Source: Massilia atriviolacea
Lineage (GTDB): Bacteria; Pseudomonadota; Gammaproteobacteria; Burkholderiales; Burkholderiaceae_D
Assembly (NCBI RefSeq): GCF_003953935.1
Contig: NZ_RXLQ01000009.1
Coordinates: 229,361-293,360, forward strand
Direction of reading: 5' to 3'
DNA length: 64,000 nucleotides
Positions 37,827-46,518 of the stretch are shown here, piece after piece. The notes beneath the pieces were generated by a model. It was not told where the DNA came from, searched no databases, and worked only from the letters and a program-made list of their open reading frames with translations. Positions within the stretch are counted from its first letter, which is position 1. Every line of letters begins with the position of its first letter. The translations under genes were made by a program, and so were the position numbers.

Positions 37827-39466
37827 CAGCGCTTGGTACCGAACCAGGCGCCATACGCCGGCAGGGTGACAACGCCCTCTTCGGCGCTGCCGTGCAGGCC
37901 GTGCCCGATCATCGGTACCGCCCCGATGGCCTCGGCCAGTTGGTACGTCACCGGTTCCGCACCGAGGTTGAACACGGCCAGCACGCTGGGGTGGCCGGCC
38001 AGGTCGCGGCGCAGCGCCAGCACCGGCTCGGGCGCATCGAAGAAGACGATCTCGCCGCGCGTGAGCTGCGGCTGCTGGCGGCGCCAGGCGACGATGCGGC
38101 GCGCAAAATTGAGCGGCGAGTCGGTGTCGGTTTCCTGCGCGCTGGCGGCCGAGGCGATGTGCTCTTCGGCCACCGGCAGCCATGGCGTGCCGGTGGTGAA
38201 GCCGGCGTTGGGCAGTTCGGCGGTCCAGGGAATCGGCGTGCGGCAGCCGTCGCGCCCCTTGAACTCGGGCCAGAAGGTGATGCCGTACGGGTCCTGCAGC
38301 AGTTCGAACGGCACGTCCGCTTCGGTCAGCGCCAGTTCGTCGCCCTGGTACAGGCACGGCGTGCCCTTGAGCGAGAGCTGCATCGCCAGCACCAGCTTGG
38401 CCAGCGCATGGGTCGGCGCGGCGCCGCCCCAGCGCGTCATGACGCGGATGCTGTCGTGGTTACCGACCGACCAGGAAGCCCAGCCGCCCTTGACGCGCGC
38501 TTCGAATTGCTCGACCTGGCGCCGTACATGGCCCGCCGAAAATTCCGGCGTGAGCAGGTTGAAGCTGTAGGCCATGTGCAGCTTGTCGCCGTCGGCCGTG
38601 TAGTCGGCCATGACGCCGAGCGCGTCGTCGGCGCCCACTTCGCCGATGGCGACCGCGCCGAATTCGTCGAGCAGCACGCGGATCTTCTGCAGGAAGGCGA
38701 TGTTCTCGGGACGCGTCTTGTCGTACACGTGCGCCTGCATGCCGTACGGGTTGACGTCGGTGACGGTGGAGGTGTCGCGGTTGGCGGCGGCCGGATTGCT
38801 GCGCAGTTCAGGATCGTGGAAGTGGAAATTGCAGGCGTCCATGCGCACGCCGTCGACGCCGCGCGCCAGCCAGAAACGCAGGTTGTCCAGGTGCGCCTGC
38901 TGCACGTCCGGATGGTGGAAGTTCATGTCCGGCTGGCTGACCAGGAAGTTATGCAGGTAGTACTGCTTGCGCCGGCTGTCCCACTGCCACGAGGAGCCGC
39001 CGAACACCGACAGCCAGTTGTTCGGCGGGTTGCCGTCCGCGAGAGGATCGGCCCACACGTACCAGTCGGCCTTGGGATTGTCGCGGCTCTTGCGGCTCTC
39101 GACGAACCACGGGTGGATGTCGGCCGTGTGCGACAGCACCTGGTCGATCATGATCTTCAGGCCAAGGCTGTGCGCCCTGGCGATCAGCGCATCGAAGTCG
39201 GCCAGGGTGCCGAACATGGGATCGACGTCGCAATAGTCGGCCACGTCGTAGCCGAAGTCCTTCATGGGCGAGGTGAAGAAGGGCGAAATCCAGACGATGT
39301 CGGCCCCCAGTTGCGCGATGTAGTCGAGTTTTTCGGTAATGCCGGGCAGGTCGCCGATTCCGTCGCCGTTCGTATCACGGAAACTACGGGGATAAACCTG
39401 ATAAATGATGGCCTCGCGCCACCATGGCGTATTTTGTTCGGAGTGCAGCGAAATGTCGTTGTTCAT
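37826..39466 (-). CDS. GH13 alpha-glucosidase (oligo-1,4/1,6-glucosidase type)
   Basis: The 546-residue cytosolic enzyme (no signal peptide) hydrolyses maltose and maltodextrins to glucose. GH13 motifs in order are YQVYPRSFRDTNGDG, the region I Asp-His neighbourhood IDQVLSHTADIHPWF, the nucleophile in DGVRMDACNF (about residue 205), the acid/base Glu in AIGEVGADD and the third acid in GNHDSIR. This set is close to GH13_23 and related alpha-glucosidases of Proteobacteria. It is the first gene of an operon with glucokinase-HexR and has a promoter overlapped by a HexR-like palindrome. Confidence 0.94.
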   Translation of the reverse strand: MNNDISLHSEQNTPWWREAIIYQVYPRSFRDTNGDGIGDLPGITEKLDYIAQLGADIVWISPFFTSPMKDFGYDVADYCDVDPMFGTLADFDALIARAHSLGLKIMIDQVLSHTADIHPWFVESRKSRDNPKADWYVWADPLADGNPPNNWLSVFGGSSWQWDSRRKQYYLHNFLVSQPDMNFHHPDVQQAHLDNLRFWLARGVDGVRMDACNFHFHDPELRSNPAAANRDTSTVTDVNPYGMQAHVYDKTRPENIAFLQKIRVLLDEFGAVAIGEVGADDALGVMADYTADGDKLHMAYSFNLLTPEFSAGHVRRQVEQFEARVKGGWASWSVGNHDSIRVMTRWGGAAPTHALAKLVLAMQLSLKGTPCLYQGDELALTEADVPFELLQDPYGITFWPEFKGRDGCRTPIPWTAELPNAGFTTGTPWLPVAEEHIASAASAQETDTDSPLNFARRIVAWRRQQPQLTRGEIVFFDAPEPVLALRRDLAGHPSVLAVFNLGAEPVTYQLAEAIGAVPMIGHGLHGSAEEGVVTLPAYGAWFGTKR

Positions 39467-39776
39467 GATGGGCGCCCAGGTGAGATTTTGTACATAATAT
39501 ACATCAAATTAATCGATTTTACAATTCGGCCGCCTGTCCCGAAACAAGCCATAAAACGTCTATTTTTCAACTACTTACACATCAATTCCAGCTTCTTCTA
39601 AAACCGCAACGGTAGTCAAACTACACCCGCAAGCAGGAAGTTCGGCGCCTTCCCATCCATCCCGCCAGGGCGGGCCGCGCCGGCGCGGCGCTTTGCGGCG
39701 CCCATCCTGAATATACCTATTGCCAGCCCCCGGCCTTGGGCTTAGCATCCCATCTGTTTAAATAGTTGGAGTACCC
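39467..39776. promoter_or_regulatory. Divergent control region, alpha-glucosidase operon and POT transporter
   Basis: On the minus strand, TTGTAA (39524-39519), a 17-bp spacer and TATATT (39501-39496) form the alpha-glucosidase promoter, and the palindrome at 39489-39503 covers its -10 box. The middle (39540-39710) is GC-rich with short hairpins and no gene. On the plus side TTGGGC (39736) with TTAAAT (39758) is a weak promoter for the transporter. Confidence 0.65.
39489..39503. promoter_or_regulatory. HexR-like palindrome over the -10 box of the alpha-glucosidase operon
   Basis: TGTACATAATATACA has the TGTA-N7-TACA frame of HexR sites but a poorer centre (about 11 of 15 matches to TGTARTWAAATTACA). 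Its position fits a repressor site. Confidence 0.45.
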
Positions 39777-41375
39777 ATGTCGCAGTTGGATAAAGAAAGC
39801 GGAAACGGGCCGATGCCCCGGCAGATTCCGTACATCGTGGGCACCGAGGGATGCGAGCGATTCAGTTTTTACGGGATGCGCAACATCCTCACCCCCTTCC
39901 TGATCAGCACCCTGCTGCTGTTCATGCCGGTCGCCGACCGCGCCGGCGAAGCCAAGCACGTGTTCCACACCTTCGTCATCGGTGTGTATTTTTTCCCGCT
40001 GCTGGGCGGCTGGCTGGCCGACCGCTTCTTCGGCAAATACGACACCATCTTCTGGCTCAGTCTCGTCTACTGCGCCGGCCACGCCTGCCTGGCGATCTTC
40101 GAAGATAGCCTGAAGGGCTTTTACTTCGGCCTGTTTCTGATCGCGCTCGGCTCGGGCGGCATCAAGCCCCTGATCTCGTCCTTCGTGGGCGACCAGTTCG
40201 ACCAGACCAACAAGAACAAGGCGAAAATCGTCTACGACGTGTTCTACTGGATGATCAACTTCGGCTCCTTCTTCGCTTCGCTGCTGATGCCGATCTTCCT
40301 GCGCGATTTCGGCCCGGCCGTCGCCTTCGGCATTCCCGGCATCCTGATGTTCATCGCCACCATGGTGTTCTGGCTGGGACGCAAAAAGTACATCCACGTG
40401 CCGCCCGCGCCGCCCGATCCGGATTCGTTTACGCGCGTGGCGCGCACCGCGCTGCTGGCGCACGCACCCGGCAAGGCCCGCACCGGCCTTGGCGTGGCCC
40501 TGTTCGGCGTGGCTGGCGCTGTCGCCTCCATGGCCATGGCGCCGCAGTGGGGCTTTGTCATCGCCGCCTGCACCGCGCTGGTCCTGCTGCTGGCGTTCGG
40601 CGGCATCGGCACCTCGATGCAGCTCGAACGCGCGCGCGGCCTGCACCCCGATGTGGCGGTCGACGGCGTGCGCGCCGTGCTGCGCATCCTGATCGTGTTC
40701 GCGCTGGTCACGCCGTTCTTCTCGCTGTTCGACCAGAAGGCCTCGACCTGGATCGTGCAGGCCAATTCGATGGTCGCGCCCACCATCAGCATGTTCGGAC
40801 GCGACTTTACCTTCGTGCCGGCCCAGATGCAGGCGCTCAATCCGCTGCTGGTGATGATCCTGATCCCGTTTAACAACCTGGTGCTGTACCCCGCCCTGCG
40901 CAAGATGGGCGTGGAGCCGACCCCGCTGCGCCGCATGACCACCGGGATCGTGTTTTCGGCGCTGTCCTGGATCGTGATCGGCACCTTGCAGGTCCAGATG
41001 GACGGCGGCACGCCGACCTCGATGGCCTGGCAGGTCCTGCCGTACGCGCTGCTCACCTTCGGCGAGGTACTGGTGTCGGCCACCGGCCTGGAATTCGCGT
41101 ACAGCCAGTCGCCGCCATCGATGAAGGGCGTGATCATGGCGTTCTGGTTCCTGGCCACCACCGTCGGCAGCCTGTGGGTCCTGATCGTCAATGCCAGCGT
41201 CAAGAACGACGCGGTGGTCGCCAACATCGCCACCAGCGGCTTTAGCGTGATCGCCTTCCAGATGTACTTCTTCGCCGCCTTTGCGTTCGTGGCGGCCGCC
41301 GTCTTCGGCTGGTACGCCACGCGCTACAAGATGATGGATAACTACCGTTCCGACGCCGCACCGGCCAAGGCGTAA
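39777..41375 (+). CDS. POT/PTR-family proton-coupled oligopeptide transporter
   Basis: The 532-residue membrane protein has 12-14 predicted spans. The family motif EGCERFSFYGMRNIL is at about residues 24-38 (ExxERFxYYG), and GSGGIKPLISSFVGDQF follows near 130. These are the PTR2 signatures for proton-driven uptake of di- and tripeptides. GGAG lies 7 nt before the ATG. It is divergent from the alpha-glucosidase operon, and a 9-bp stem AGGCGGGAA/TTCCCGCCT (41391-41418) follows the stop. Confidence 0.93.
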   Translation: MSQLDKESGNGPMPRQIPYIVGTEGCERFSFYGMRNILTPFLISTLLLFMPVADRAGEAKHVFHTFVIGVYFFPLLGGWLADRFFGKYDTIFWLSLVYCAGHACLAIFEDSLKGFYFGLFLIALGSGGIKPLISSFVGDQFDQTNKNKAKIVYDVFYWMINFGSFFASLLMPIFLRDFGPAVAFGIPGILMFIATMVFWLGRKKYIHVPPAPPDPDSFTRVARTALLAHAPGKARTGLGVALFGVAGAVASMAMAPQWGFVIAACTALVLLLAFGGIGTSMQLERARGLHPDVAVDGVRAVLRILIVFALVTPFFSLFDQKASTWIVQANSMVAPTISMFGRDFTFVPAQMQALNPLLVMILIPFNNLVLYPALRKMGVEPTPLRRMTTGIVFSALSWIVIGTLQVQMDGGTPTSMAWQVLPYALLTFGEVLVSATGLEFAYSQSPPSMKGVIMAFWFLATTVGSLWVLIVNASVKNDAVVANIATSGFSVIAFQMYFFAAFAFVAAAVFGWYATRYKMMDNYRSDAAPAKA

Positions 41376-41390
41376 AACTGGCCTTATCGA

Positions 41391-41418
41391 AGGCGGGAAG
41401 GCAGCAGCTTTCCCGCCT
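41391..41418 (+). terminator. Hairpin after the POT transporter gene
   Basis: The stem AGGCGGGAA/TTCCCGCCT has a 10-nt loop and no T-run, and lies 24 bp before the next gene. It is more likely a weak terminator or mRNA stabiliser than a full stop. Confidence 0.4.
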
Positions 41419-41441
41419 CCACAACGATAGAGGGGTTCGTC

Positions 41442-41903
41442 ATGCGTAAATTGTTCCAGATAGCGTTAATGTGCTGCGCCGCCGTGTTCTGCACCAGCAG
41501 CCTCGCCGCCAGCGACCATGGCAGCGCGGAGGAAGCCAAGGCGCTGGTGCAGAAGGTGATCGCCTACATGAAAGCGAACGGGCGCGAAAAAACCATCGCC
41601 GAGATCAACGACCTGCAAAGCACGCGCTTTCGCGACCGCGACCTGTACGTGACCATCAACGACATGAACATGCGGAACCTGGCCCATGGCGCCAACGCCA
41701 AGATGCAGGGCAAGGACCTGATCGACCTGAAGGACGCCGACGGCAAGCCGTTCATGCGCGAACGCCTGGCCCTGCTCAAGACCAGGAACAACGGCTGGCA
41801 GGACTACAAGTTCGTCAATCCGGTCACCAAGCAGATCGAACCGAAGTCGATGTACTTCGAAAAATACGAAGACCTGGTCATCAACTGCGGCATCTACAAG
41901 TAA
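41442..41903 (+). CDS. Exported single-cache-domain protein
   Basis: The 153-residue protein has a signal peptide (about 1-22, SSLAA) and one cache-type sensor domain (AKALVQKVIAYMKANGREKT, DRDLYVTINDMNMRNLAHGA, GKDLIDLKDADGKPFMRERL). The sCache_2 fold normally occurs in chemoreceptors and kinases, but here it stands alone as a soluble periplasmic protein. It precedes the ABC importer and sensor kinase and may present a ligand to them, though this is inferred. A GC hairpin (41915-41936) follows. Confidence 0.82.
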   Translation: MRKLFQIALMCCAAVFCTSSLAASDHGSAEEAKALVQKVIAYMKANGREKTIAEINDLQSTRFRDRDLYVTINDMNMRNLAHGANAKMQGKDLIDLKDADGKPFMRERLALLKTRNNGWQDYKFVNPVTKQIEPKSMYFEKYEDLVINCGIYK

Positions 41904-41946
41904 GTACGCCTCGCGGGCGCCGCCAGCGCGGCGCCCCATCCTTCCT

Positions 41947-41995
41947 CGCGCGGTTTTCCGCACAGCGCCACGCTCCCATTCCGGATTTCCGCCAC
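41947..41995. promoter_or_regulatory. Two candidate upstream activator sites for the DctD-like regulator
   Basis: On the minus strand TGTGCGGAAAACCGCGCG (41964-41947) and GTGGCGGAAATCCGGAAT (41995-41978) share GCGGAAANCCG, with centres 31 bp apart (three helical turns). They resemble inverted repeats bound by DctD-type activators and lie upstream of the sigma54 promoter. Confidence 0.5.
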
Positions 41996-42046
41996 TTTTC
42001 ATCGCTCCTTGCGCCCCTGTGCCCCTGCGCGCGCCGCCGCCGGCGC

Positions 42047-42062
42047 TGGCACGAAAGATGCA
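42047..42062 (+). promoter_or_regulatory. sigma54 promoter of the ABC importer operon
   Basis: TGGCACGAAAGATGCA matches the -24/-12 consensus TGGCACRNNNNTTGCW at all fixed positions but one, with the right GG to GC spacing. It lies 40 bp before the binding-protein ATG. Confidence 0.75.
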
Positions 42063-42101
42063 ATGAACATGGTGTAGTTAAACCATAACGGAGACCGAAG
42101 C

Positions 42102-43070
42102 ATGAAAACCATCCACCACCTCGTCCTGGCGGCTGCCGCCCTGTCCGCGTCCGCCCAGGCGGCCGAGAATGTCGTCAGGCTCGGCAACCTCAAATTCGCC
42201 CATTACGGCGCCGTCTCGTACATCAAGGAGATCGCGCCCAAGTGCGGCATCAAGGTCGAAGAAAACATGTTCGCCAAAGGCCCCGACGTGATGCAGGCGA
42301 TCCTGTCGGGCGACCTCGACGTCGGCGCCACCGCATCGGAAGCGGCCATCTCGGGCCGCGCCAACGGCGCGCCGATCTACATCGTGGCCGGTTTCGCCAA
42401 AGGTGGCGCGCGCCTGGTCGCGCGCCCCGACGGCGGCATCAAGTCGGTCAAGGACCTCAAGGGCAAGAAGGTCGGCGTGACGCGCGGCGGCATTCATGAA
42501 GTGCTGCTGTACGCGCAGCTGGCCAAGCATGGCCTGACCTGGTCCGATTCCGCCGGCAAGGACGTGCACGTGATCTACCTGGCCTTTGCGGACCTGAACC
42601 AGGCGCTGCTCGGCAAGAACCTGGACGCGATCATGCAAAGCGAGCCGCAGTCGTCGCAGGCGATCAACAAGGGCTTCGGCATGGAAGTGATGAAGCCCTA
42701 CGACACCCCGATCGGCGAACCGGTACGCACCCTGGTCATGAGCGAAAAATTCTACAAGGAGAACCGCGCCACCGCCGTCAAGTTCATGAACTGCTTCGTC
42801 CAGGCCACCAAGCTGTTCATCGATAACAAGGCCGCCGGCGAGAAGTACGTGCGCGAGTCGATGTTCAAGAACCAGATCACCAAGGACGATTTCGAGGACG
42901 CGATCGCCAATTCGCCCTACACCTACGACGTGACCATCGAGCATATCCAGACCACCACCGATGTGATGCACAAGACCGGCACCGGCAAGATGCGCGTGCC
43001 GCCGCTGGCCAAGGACTGGGTCAAGACCGACCTGCTGGAGCAGGCCAAGAAGTCCCTGTCGATCCAGTAA
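42102..43070 (+). CDS. ABC importer substrate-binding protein (SsuA/TauA/nitrate class)
   Basis: The 322-residue periplasmic protein has a signal peptide cleaved near AQA-AEN (about 20). It has the NMT1/SsuA-like binding fold (LGNLKFAHYGAVSYIKEIAP, GATASEAAISGRANGAPIYIVA, KDLKGKKVGVTRGG). The class takes up sulfonates, nitrate, taurine, phthalates or pyrimidine precursors, and the ligand cannot be read from sequence. It is the first of three importer genes, spaced 12 and 1 bp, with a sigma54 promoter 40 bp upstream. Confidence 0.9.
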   Translation: MKTIHHLVLAAAALSASAQAAENVVRLGNLKFAHYGAVSYIKEIAPKCGIKVEENMFAKGPDVMQAILSGDLDVGATASEAAISGRANGAPIYIVAGFAKGGARLVARPDGGIKSVKDLKGKKVGVTRGGIHEVLLYAQLAKHGLTWSDSAGKDVHVIYLAFADLNQALLGKNLDAIMQSEPQSSQAINKGFGMEVMKPYDTPIGEPVRTLVMSEKFYKENRATAVKFMNCFVQATKLFIDNKAAGEKYVRESMFKNQITKDDFEDAIANSPYTYDVTIEHIQTTTDVMHKTGTGKMRVPPLAKDWVKTDLLEQAKKSLSIQ

Positions 43071-43082
43071 GCGGGGGCCTTC

Positions 43083-43904
43083 ATGACTCAAGCTAAGTGG
43101 CGCGAAAGCGCCGTCGGATTCGTCGTGCCCGTGGTCGTCGTCGCCCTGTGGCAGGCCGGCGCCATGCTCGGATTGATCAATCCGCAGGTGCTGCCCTCGC
43201 CCTGGGCGGTGCTGCTCAAGTGGATCGAATATGCGATGCCGCTCACCGCGTTCGACCCGGCCGCCGGTTCGCGCCTGGCGTGGATGTTTTCCGGCGAACT
43301 GCTGATCGACACCGCCGGCAGCATGTACCGCGTGGTGGTCGGTTTCGTCATCGGCGCCGGCCTGGCGCTGCCGCTCGGGCTGGCCATGGGATCGAGCCGC
43401 ACCATGTACAACTGGCTCAATCCCATGATGCAGGTGCTGCGCCCGATTCCCCCGATCGCCTACATTCCGCTGGCGATCCTGTGGTTCGGCCTCGGCAACG
43501 CGCCGGCCGTGTTCCTGATCGCCATCGGCGCCTTCTTCCCGGTGCTGATGAATACCATCGCCGGCGTGCGCCAGGTCGACAGCATCTACATCCGCGCCGC
43601 CCGCAACCTGGGCGCCAGCCAGAGCACCATGTTCCTGCGCGTGATGCTGCCGGCCGCCGTGCCCTACATCCTGTCCGGCGTGCGGATCGGGATCGGTACC
43701 GCCTTCATCGTCGTCATCGTCTCCGAGATGATCGCCGTGAACAACGGGCTCGGTTTCCGCATCCTGGAAGCGCGCGAGTACTTCTGGTCCGACAAGATCG
43801 TCGCCGGCATGATCAGCATCGGCCTGTTGGGCCTGGCCATCGACATCGGCATGAATAAACTGAACAACCACCTGCTGCGCTGGCACCGTGGCCTGGAGAC
43901 CTGA
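43083..43904 (+). CDS. ABC importer permease (SsuC/TauC class)
   Basis: The 273-residue inner-membrane protein has about six spans and a BPD_transp_1 domain with the EAA-type coupling loop (YIRAARNLGASQSTMFLRVMLPAA, about 160-185). It forms the channel of the importer encoded around it. It is 12 bp after the binding protein and 1 bp before the ATPase. The substrate is unknown. Confidence 0.93.
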   Translation: MTQAKWRESAVGFVVPVVVVALWQAGAMLGLINPQVLPSPWAVLLKWIEYAMPLTAFDPAAGSRLAWMFSGELLIDTAGSMYRVVVGFVIGAGLALPLGLAMGSSRTMYNWLNPMMQVLRPIPPIAYIPLAILWFGLGNAPAVFLIAIGAFFPVLMNTIAGVRQVDSIYIRAARNLGASQSTMFLRVMLPAAVPYILSGVRIGIGTAFIVVIVSEMIAVNNGLGFRILEAREYFWSDKIVAGMISIGLLGLAIDIGMNKLNNHLLRWHRGLET

Positions 43905-43905
43905 C

Positions 43906-44703
43906 ATGACTTCCTCCCATATCGACGTCGAAAACGTCAGCAAGATCTTCAACGCCGGCGAGCGTGAAGTGACCGCCCTGCGCGACATCAACCTGCACAT
44001 CCCGGACGGCCAGTTCGTCTGCCTGCTGGGGCCTTCGGGCTGCGGCAAGTCGACCCTGCTCAACGCGATTGCCGGCTTCTCGCTGCCGTCCACCGGCAAG
44101 ATCGAAGCCAACGGCAAGCTGGTGACCGCGCCGGGGCCGGACCGTGGCATGGTGTTCCAGGAATACGCGCTGTTCCCCTGGATGACGGTCGAGAAGAACA
44201 TCGGTTTCGGCCTCGGCATCAAGGGCATGGCCCCGGCGGAGATCGACAAGCGCGTCGGCGCCCTGCTGGACATGCTGTCGCTGTCGGACTTCCGCCACCG
44301 CTTTCCGAAGGACCTGTCGGGCGGCATGCGCCAGCGCGTGGCGATCGCGCGCGTGCTGGCGCTGGACTCGCCCATCATGCTGATGGACGAACCGTTCGGC
44401 GCGCTCGACGCGCTCACCCGGCGCAACCTGCAGGACGAGCTGCTGCGCATCTGGGCCGAACTGAAAAAGACCATCGTGTTCGTCACCCACAGCATCGAGG
44501 AGGCGATCTACCTGGCCGACCGCATCATCGTCATGACCTACCGCCCCGGCACCGTCAAGCGCGACATCATCGTCGAACTGCCGCGCATGCGCGATCCGTC
44601 AGCGGCGGCCTTCAATGAACTCAAGCGCGAGCTGGGGGCATTGGTGATGGAAGAGCAGCAGCGCCATCACAACGATGAAATCCGGATGGCGGCTGTCGAT
44701 TAA
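43906..44703 (+). CDS. ABC importer ATPase (SsuB/TauB class)
   Basis: The 265-residue ATPase has Walker A GPSGCGKSTLL (about 43-53), a Q-loop in VFQEYALFPW, the signature LSGGMRQRVAIAR, Walker B IMLMDEPFGALD and the switch His in VTHSIEEA. It powers the importer. I chose the ATG at 43906, with GGAG 9 nt upstream, over an in-frame one overlapping the permease. The sensor kinase follows after 45 bp. Confidence 0.95.
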   Translation: MTSSHIDVENVSKIFNAGEREVTALRDINLHIPDGQFVCLLGPSGCGKSTLLNAIAGFSLPSTGKIEANGKLVTAPGPDRGMVFQEYALFPWMTVEKNIGFGLGIKGMAPAEIDKRVGALLDMLSLSDFRHRFPKDLSGGMRQRVAIARVLALDSPIMLMDEPFGALDALTRRNLQDELLRIWAELKKTIVFVTHSIEEAIYLADRIIVMTYRPGTVKRDIIVELPRMRDPSAAAFNELKRELGALVMEEQQRHHNDEIRMAAVD

Positions 44704-44748
44704 GCCCCTGCGTGCAGTAGAATCGACGCCACTCACCGCGGACTTTTC

Positions 44749-46518
44749 ATGCACGTAAAACGACAACTCGCCTGGCTCCTCGCGCTGCTCGCCAGCGCGG
44801 GGCTGATCGTGGCTGTCTATTACTGGGCGGCGCGCCAGGGCGCGGCCGACGAACTCGAACGCGGCGCGCGCCAGTTGCAGCTGATGGCGCCCGAACTGGA
44901 GTCGGCGCTCGACAAGTTCGAAACCCTGCCCTACGTCGTCGGCCTGCAGGAGAACGTGGCAGCGCTGCTGGCCGCACCAGGCGAGCGCGCGCGCATCGAC
45001 CAGGTCAACCGCAGCTTCCAGGCCATCACGCGCCAGTCCAGGGTCGGCGCGATCTACCTGATGGACCGCGAGGGCAATACGCTCGCCGCCAGCAACTGGG
45101 ACCTGCCGCTCACGTTCGTGGGCAGGAACTTCGGCTACCGTCCGTATTTTCGCGCAGCGCTGGCCGGGCGCGCCGGCCGCTTCTACGGCATCGGCAGCAC
45201 CACCAGCGAACCCGGTTACTTCATCGCCCAGCCGGTGATGCGGGGCGCGGCCGTGCTGGGCGTGGTCGCGGTCAAGATCAGCCTCGACGAATTCGAACGA
45301 AACTGGGTCGGCCTCGACGACACCATCGTCCTGGCCGACAGCGCCGACGTGGTGTTCCTGTCCAACCGGCCGCAATGGAAGTACCGCAGCCTGCACGCGC
45401 TGAGCGAAAGCACCCAGCGCGAACTGGCCAGCACCGATCAATACGCGCGCCGTGCGATCGCGCCCATCGATGGCGTGGTGCCGGCGCATGCGGCGCGCCG
45501 CACCGGCCCCCTGGGCTGGCGGCTGATGCTGTTCCCGGCGCCGGAACGGATGCGCCGCAGCGCCGCCCTGTGGGCGCTGGCGGCCGCGCTAGTGGCGGGC
45601 AGCGCCATCGTCGCCGCCTGGGCCTCGTACCAGCGCCGCCGCCGTCTGGAAGAACGCCAGGCCGCCAACGCCGCCTTGCAGCGCGCCGCCGGCGACCTCG
45701 ATCTGAAGCTGGCCGAGCGCACTGCGCTGCTGCGCCAGGCCAACGACGATCTCGAAGCGCGCTACGCCACCCTCAAGGAAACCGAGCAGGTACTGCGTTC
45801 GACCCAGGACCAGCTGGTCCAGGCGGGCAAGCTGGCGATGCTGGGCCAGATGGCGGCCGGCGTCACGCATGAACTGAACCAGCCGCTGGCCGCGATCCGC
45901 GCCTTCGCCGACAACGCCCGCACCTTCCTCGAACGCGGCCAGCCGAACCAGGCCAGCGCCAACCTGACCCACATCAGCGACGCCAGCGCGCGCATGGGCG
46001 CCATCATCGGCCAGCTGAAAGGCTTCGCGCGCCGCAGCGACGCCGTGGCGACGGTCGACATCGCCCAGTCGCTCGCGGCCTCGGCCTTTTTGCTGCAGGG
46101 CGAATTCAAGCGCCTGGGCGTCGCGCTGGCGCTGCCGCCGCCGCTGCCGCTCCTGATCACCGGCGACGCCGTGCGCATCGAACAGGTGTTCATCAACCTG
46201 CTGCGCAATGCGCTCGACGCGGTCGACGAGGCCGACGTGCGCGAAGTGTCGGTGACCTTGGCGCAGGTCGATGGCTATGCGGTGGTGCGCATCGCCGACA
46301 GCGGCCCGGGCATGTCCGACAGCGTCGCCGCCCACCTGTTCGAGCCGTTTTTCACTACCAAGCCGTCGGGCAAGGGCCTCGGGCTCGGGCTGGCGATATC
46401 GTCGTCGATCGTGCAGGCCATGAACGGACGACTCGAAGGCAGCAACCGCCCCGGCGGCGGCGCCCTGTTCGAAGTGCGCCTGCCGCTGCCGGGCGCGGAC
46501 AACGAAGGAGACCAATGA
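44749..46518 (+). CDS. DctB-like membrane sensor histidine kinase
   Basis: The 589-residue kinase has TM1 (about 7-27), a periplasmic double-cache PAS-like sensor (about 35-265; AIYLMDREGNTLAASNW, GRNFGYRPYF as in DctB) and TM2 (about 271-291). A coiled coil follows, then HisKA with His374 (GVTHELNQPLAAIRAF) and an ATPase with NLLRNALDAVD and GLGLGLAISSSIV. It probably senses a small organic acid in the periplasm. Its stop overlaps the start of the regulator gene (ATGA at 46515). It is placed with an ABC importer, not with dctA. Confidence 0.92.
   Translation: MHVKRQLAWLLALLASAGLIVAVYYWAARQGAADELERGARQLQLMAPELESALDKFETLPYVVGLQENVAALLAAPGERARIDQVNRSFQAITRQSRVGAIYLMDREGNTLAASNWDLPLTFVGRNFGYRPYFRAALAGRAGRFYGIGSTTSEPGYFIAQPVMRGAAVLGVVAVKISLDEFERNWVGLDDTIVLADSADVVFLSNRPQWKYRSLHALSESTQRELASTDQYARRAIAPIDGVVPAHAARRTGPLGWRLMLFPAPERMRRSAALWALAAALVAGSAIVAAWASYQRRRRLEERQAANAALQRAAGDLDLKLAERTALLRQANDDLEARYATLKETEQVLRSTQDQLVQAGKLAMLGQMAAGVTHELNQPLAAIRAFADNARTFLERGQPNQASANLTHISDASARMGAIIGQLKGFARRSDAVATVDIAQSLAASAFLLQGEFKRLGVALALPPPLPLLITGDAVRIEQVFINLLRNALDAVDEADVREVSVTLAQVDGYAVVRIADSGPGMSDSVAAHLFEPFFTTKPSGKGLGLGLAISSSIVQAMNGRLEGSNRPGGGALFEVRLPLPGADNEGDQ

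Noticed and set aside
42078-44495. An 805-codon minus-strand frame across the ABC importer genes
   Set aside because: It spans three well-supported plus-strand genes and has no family motif.
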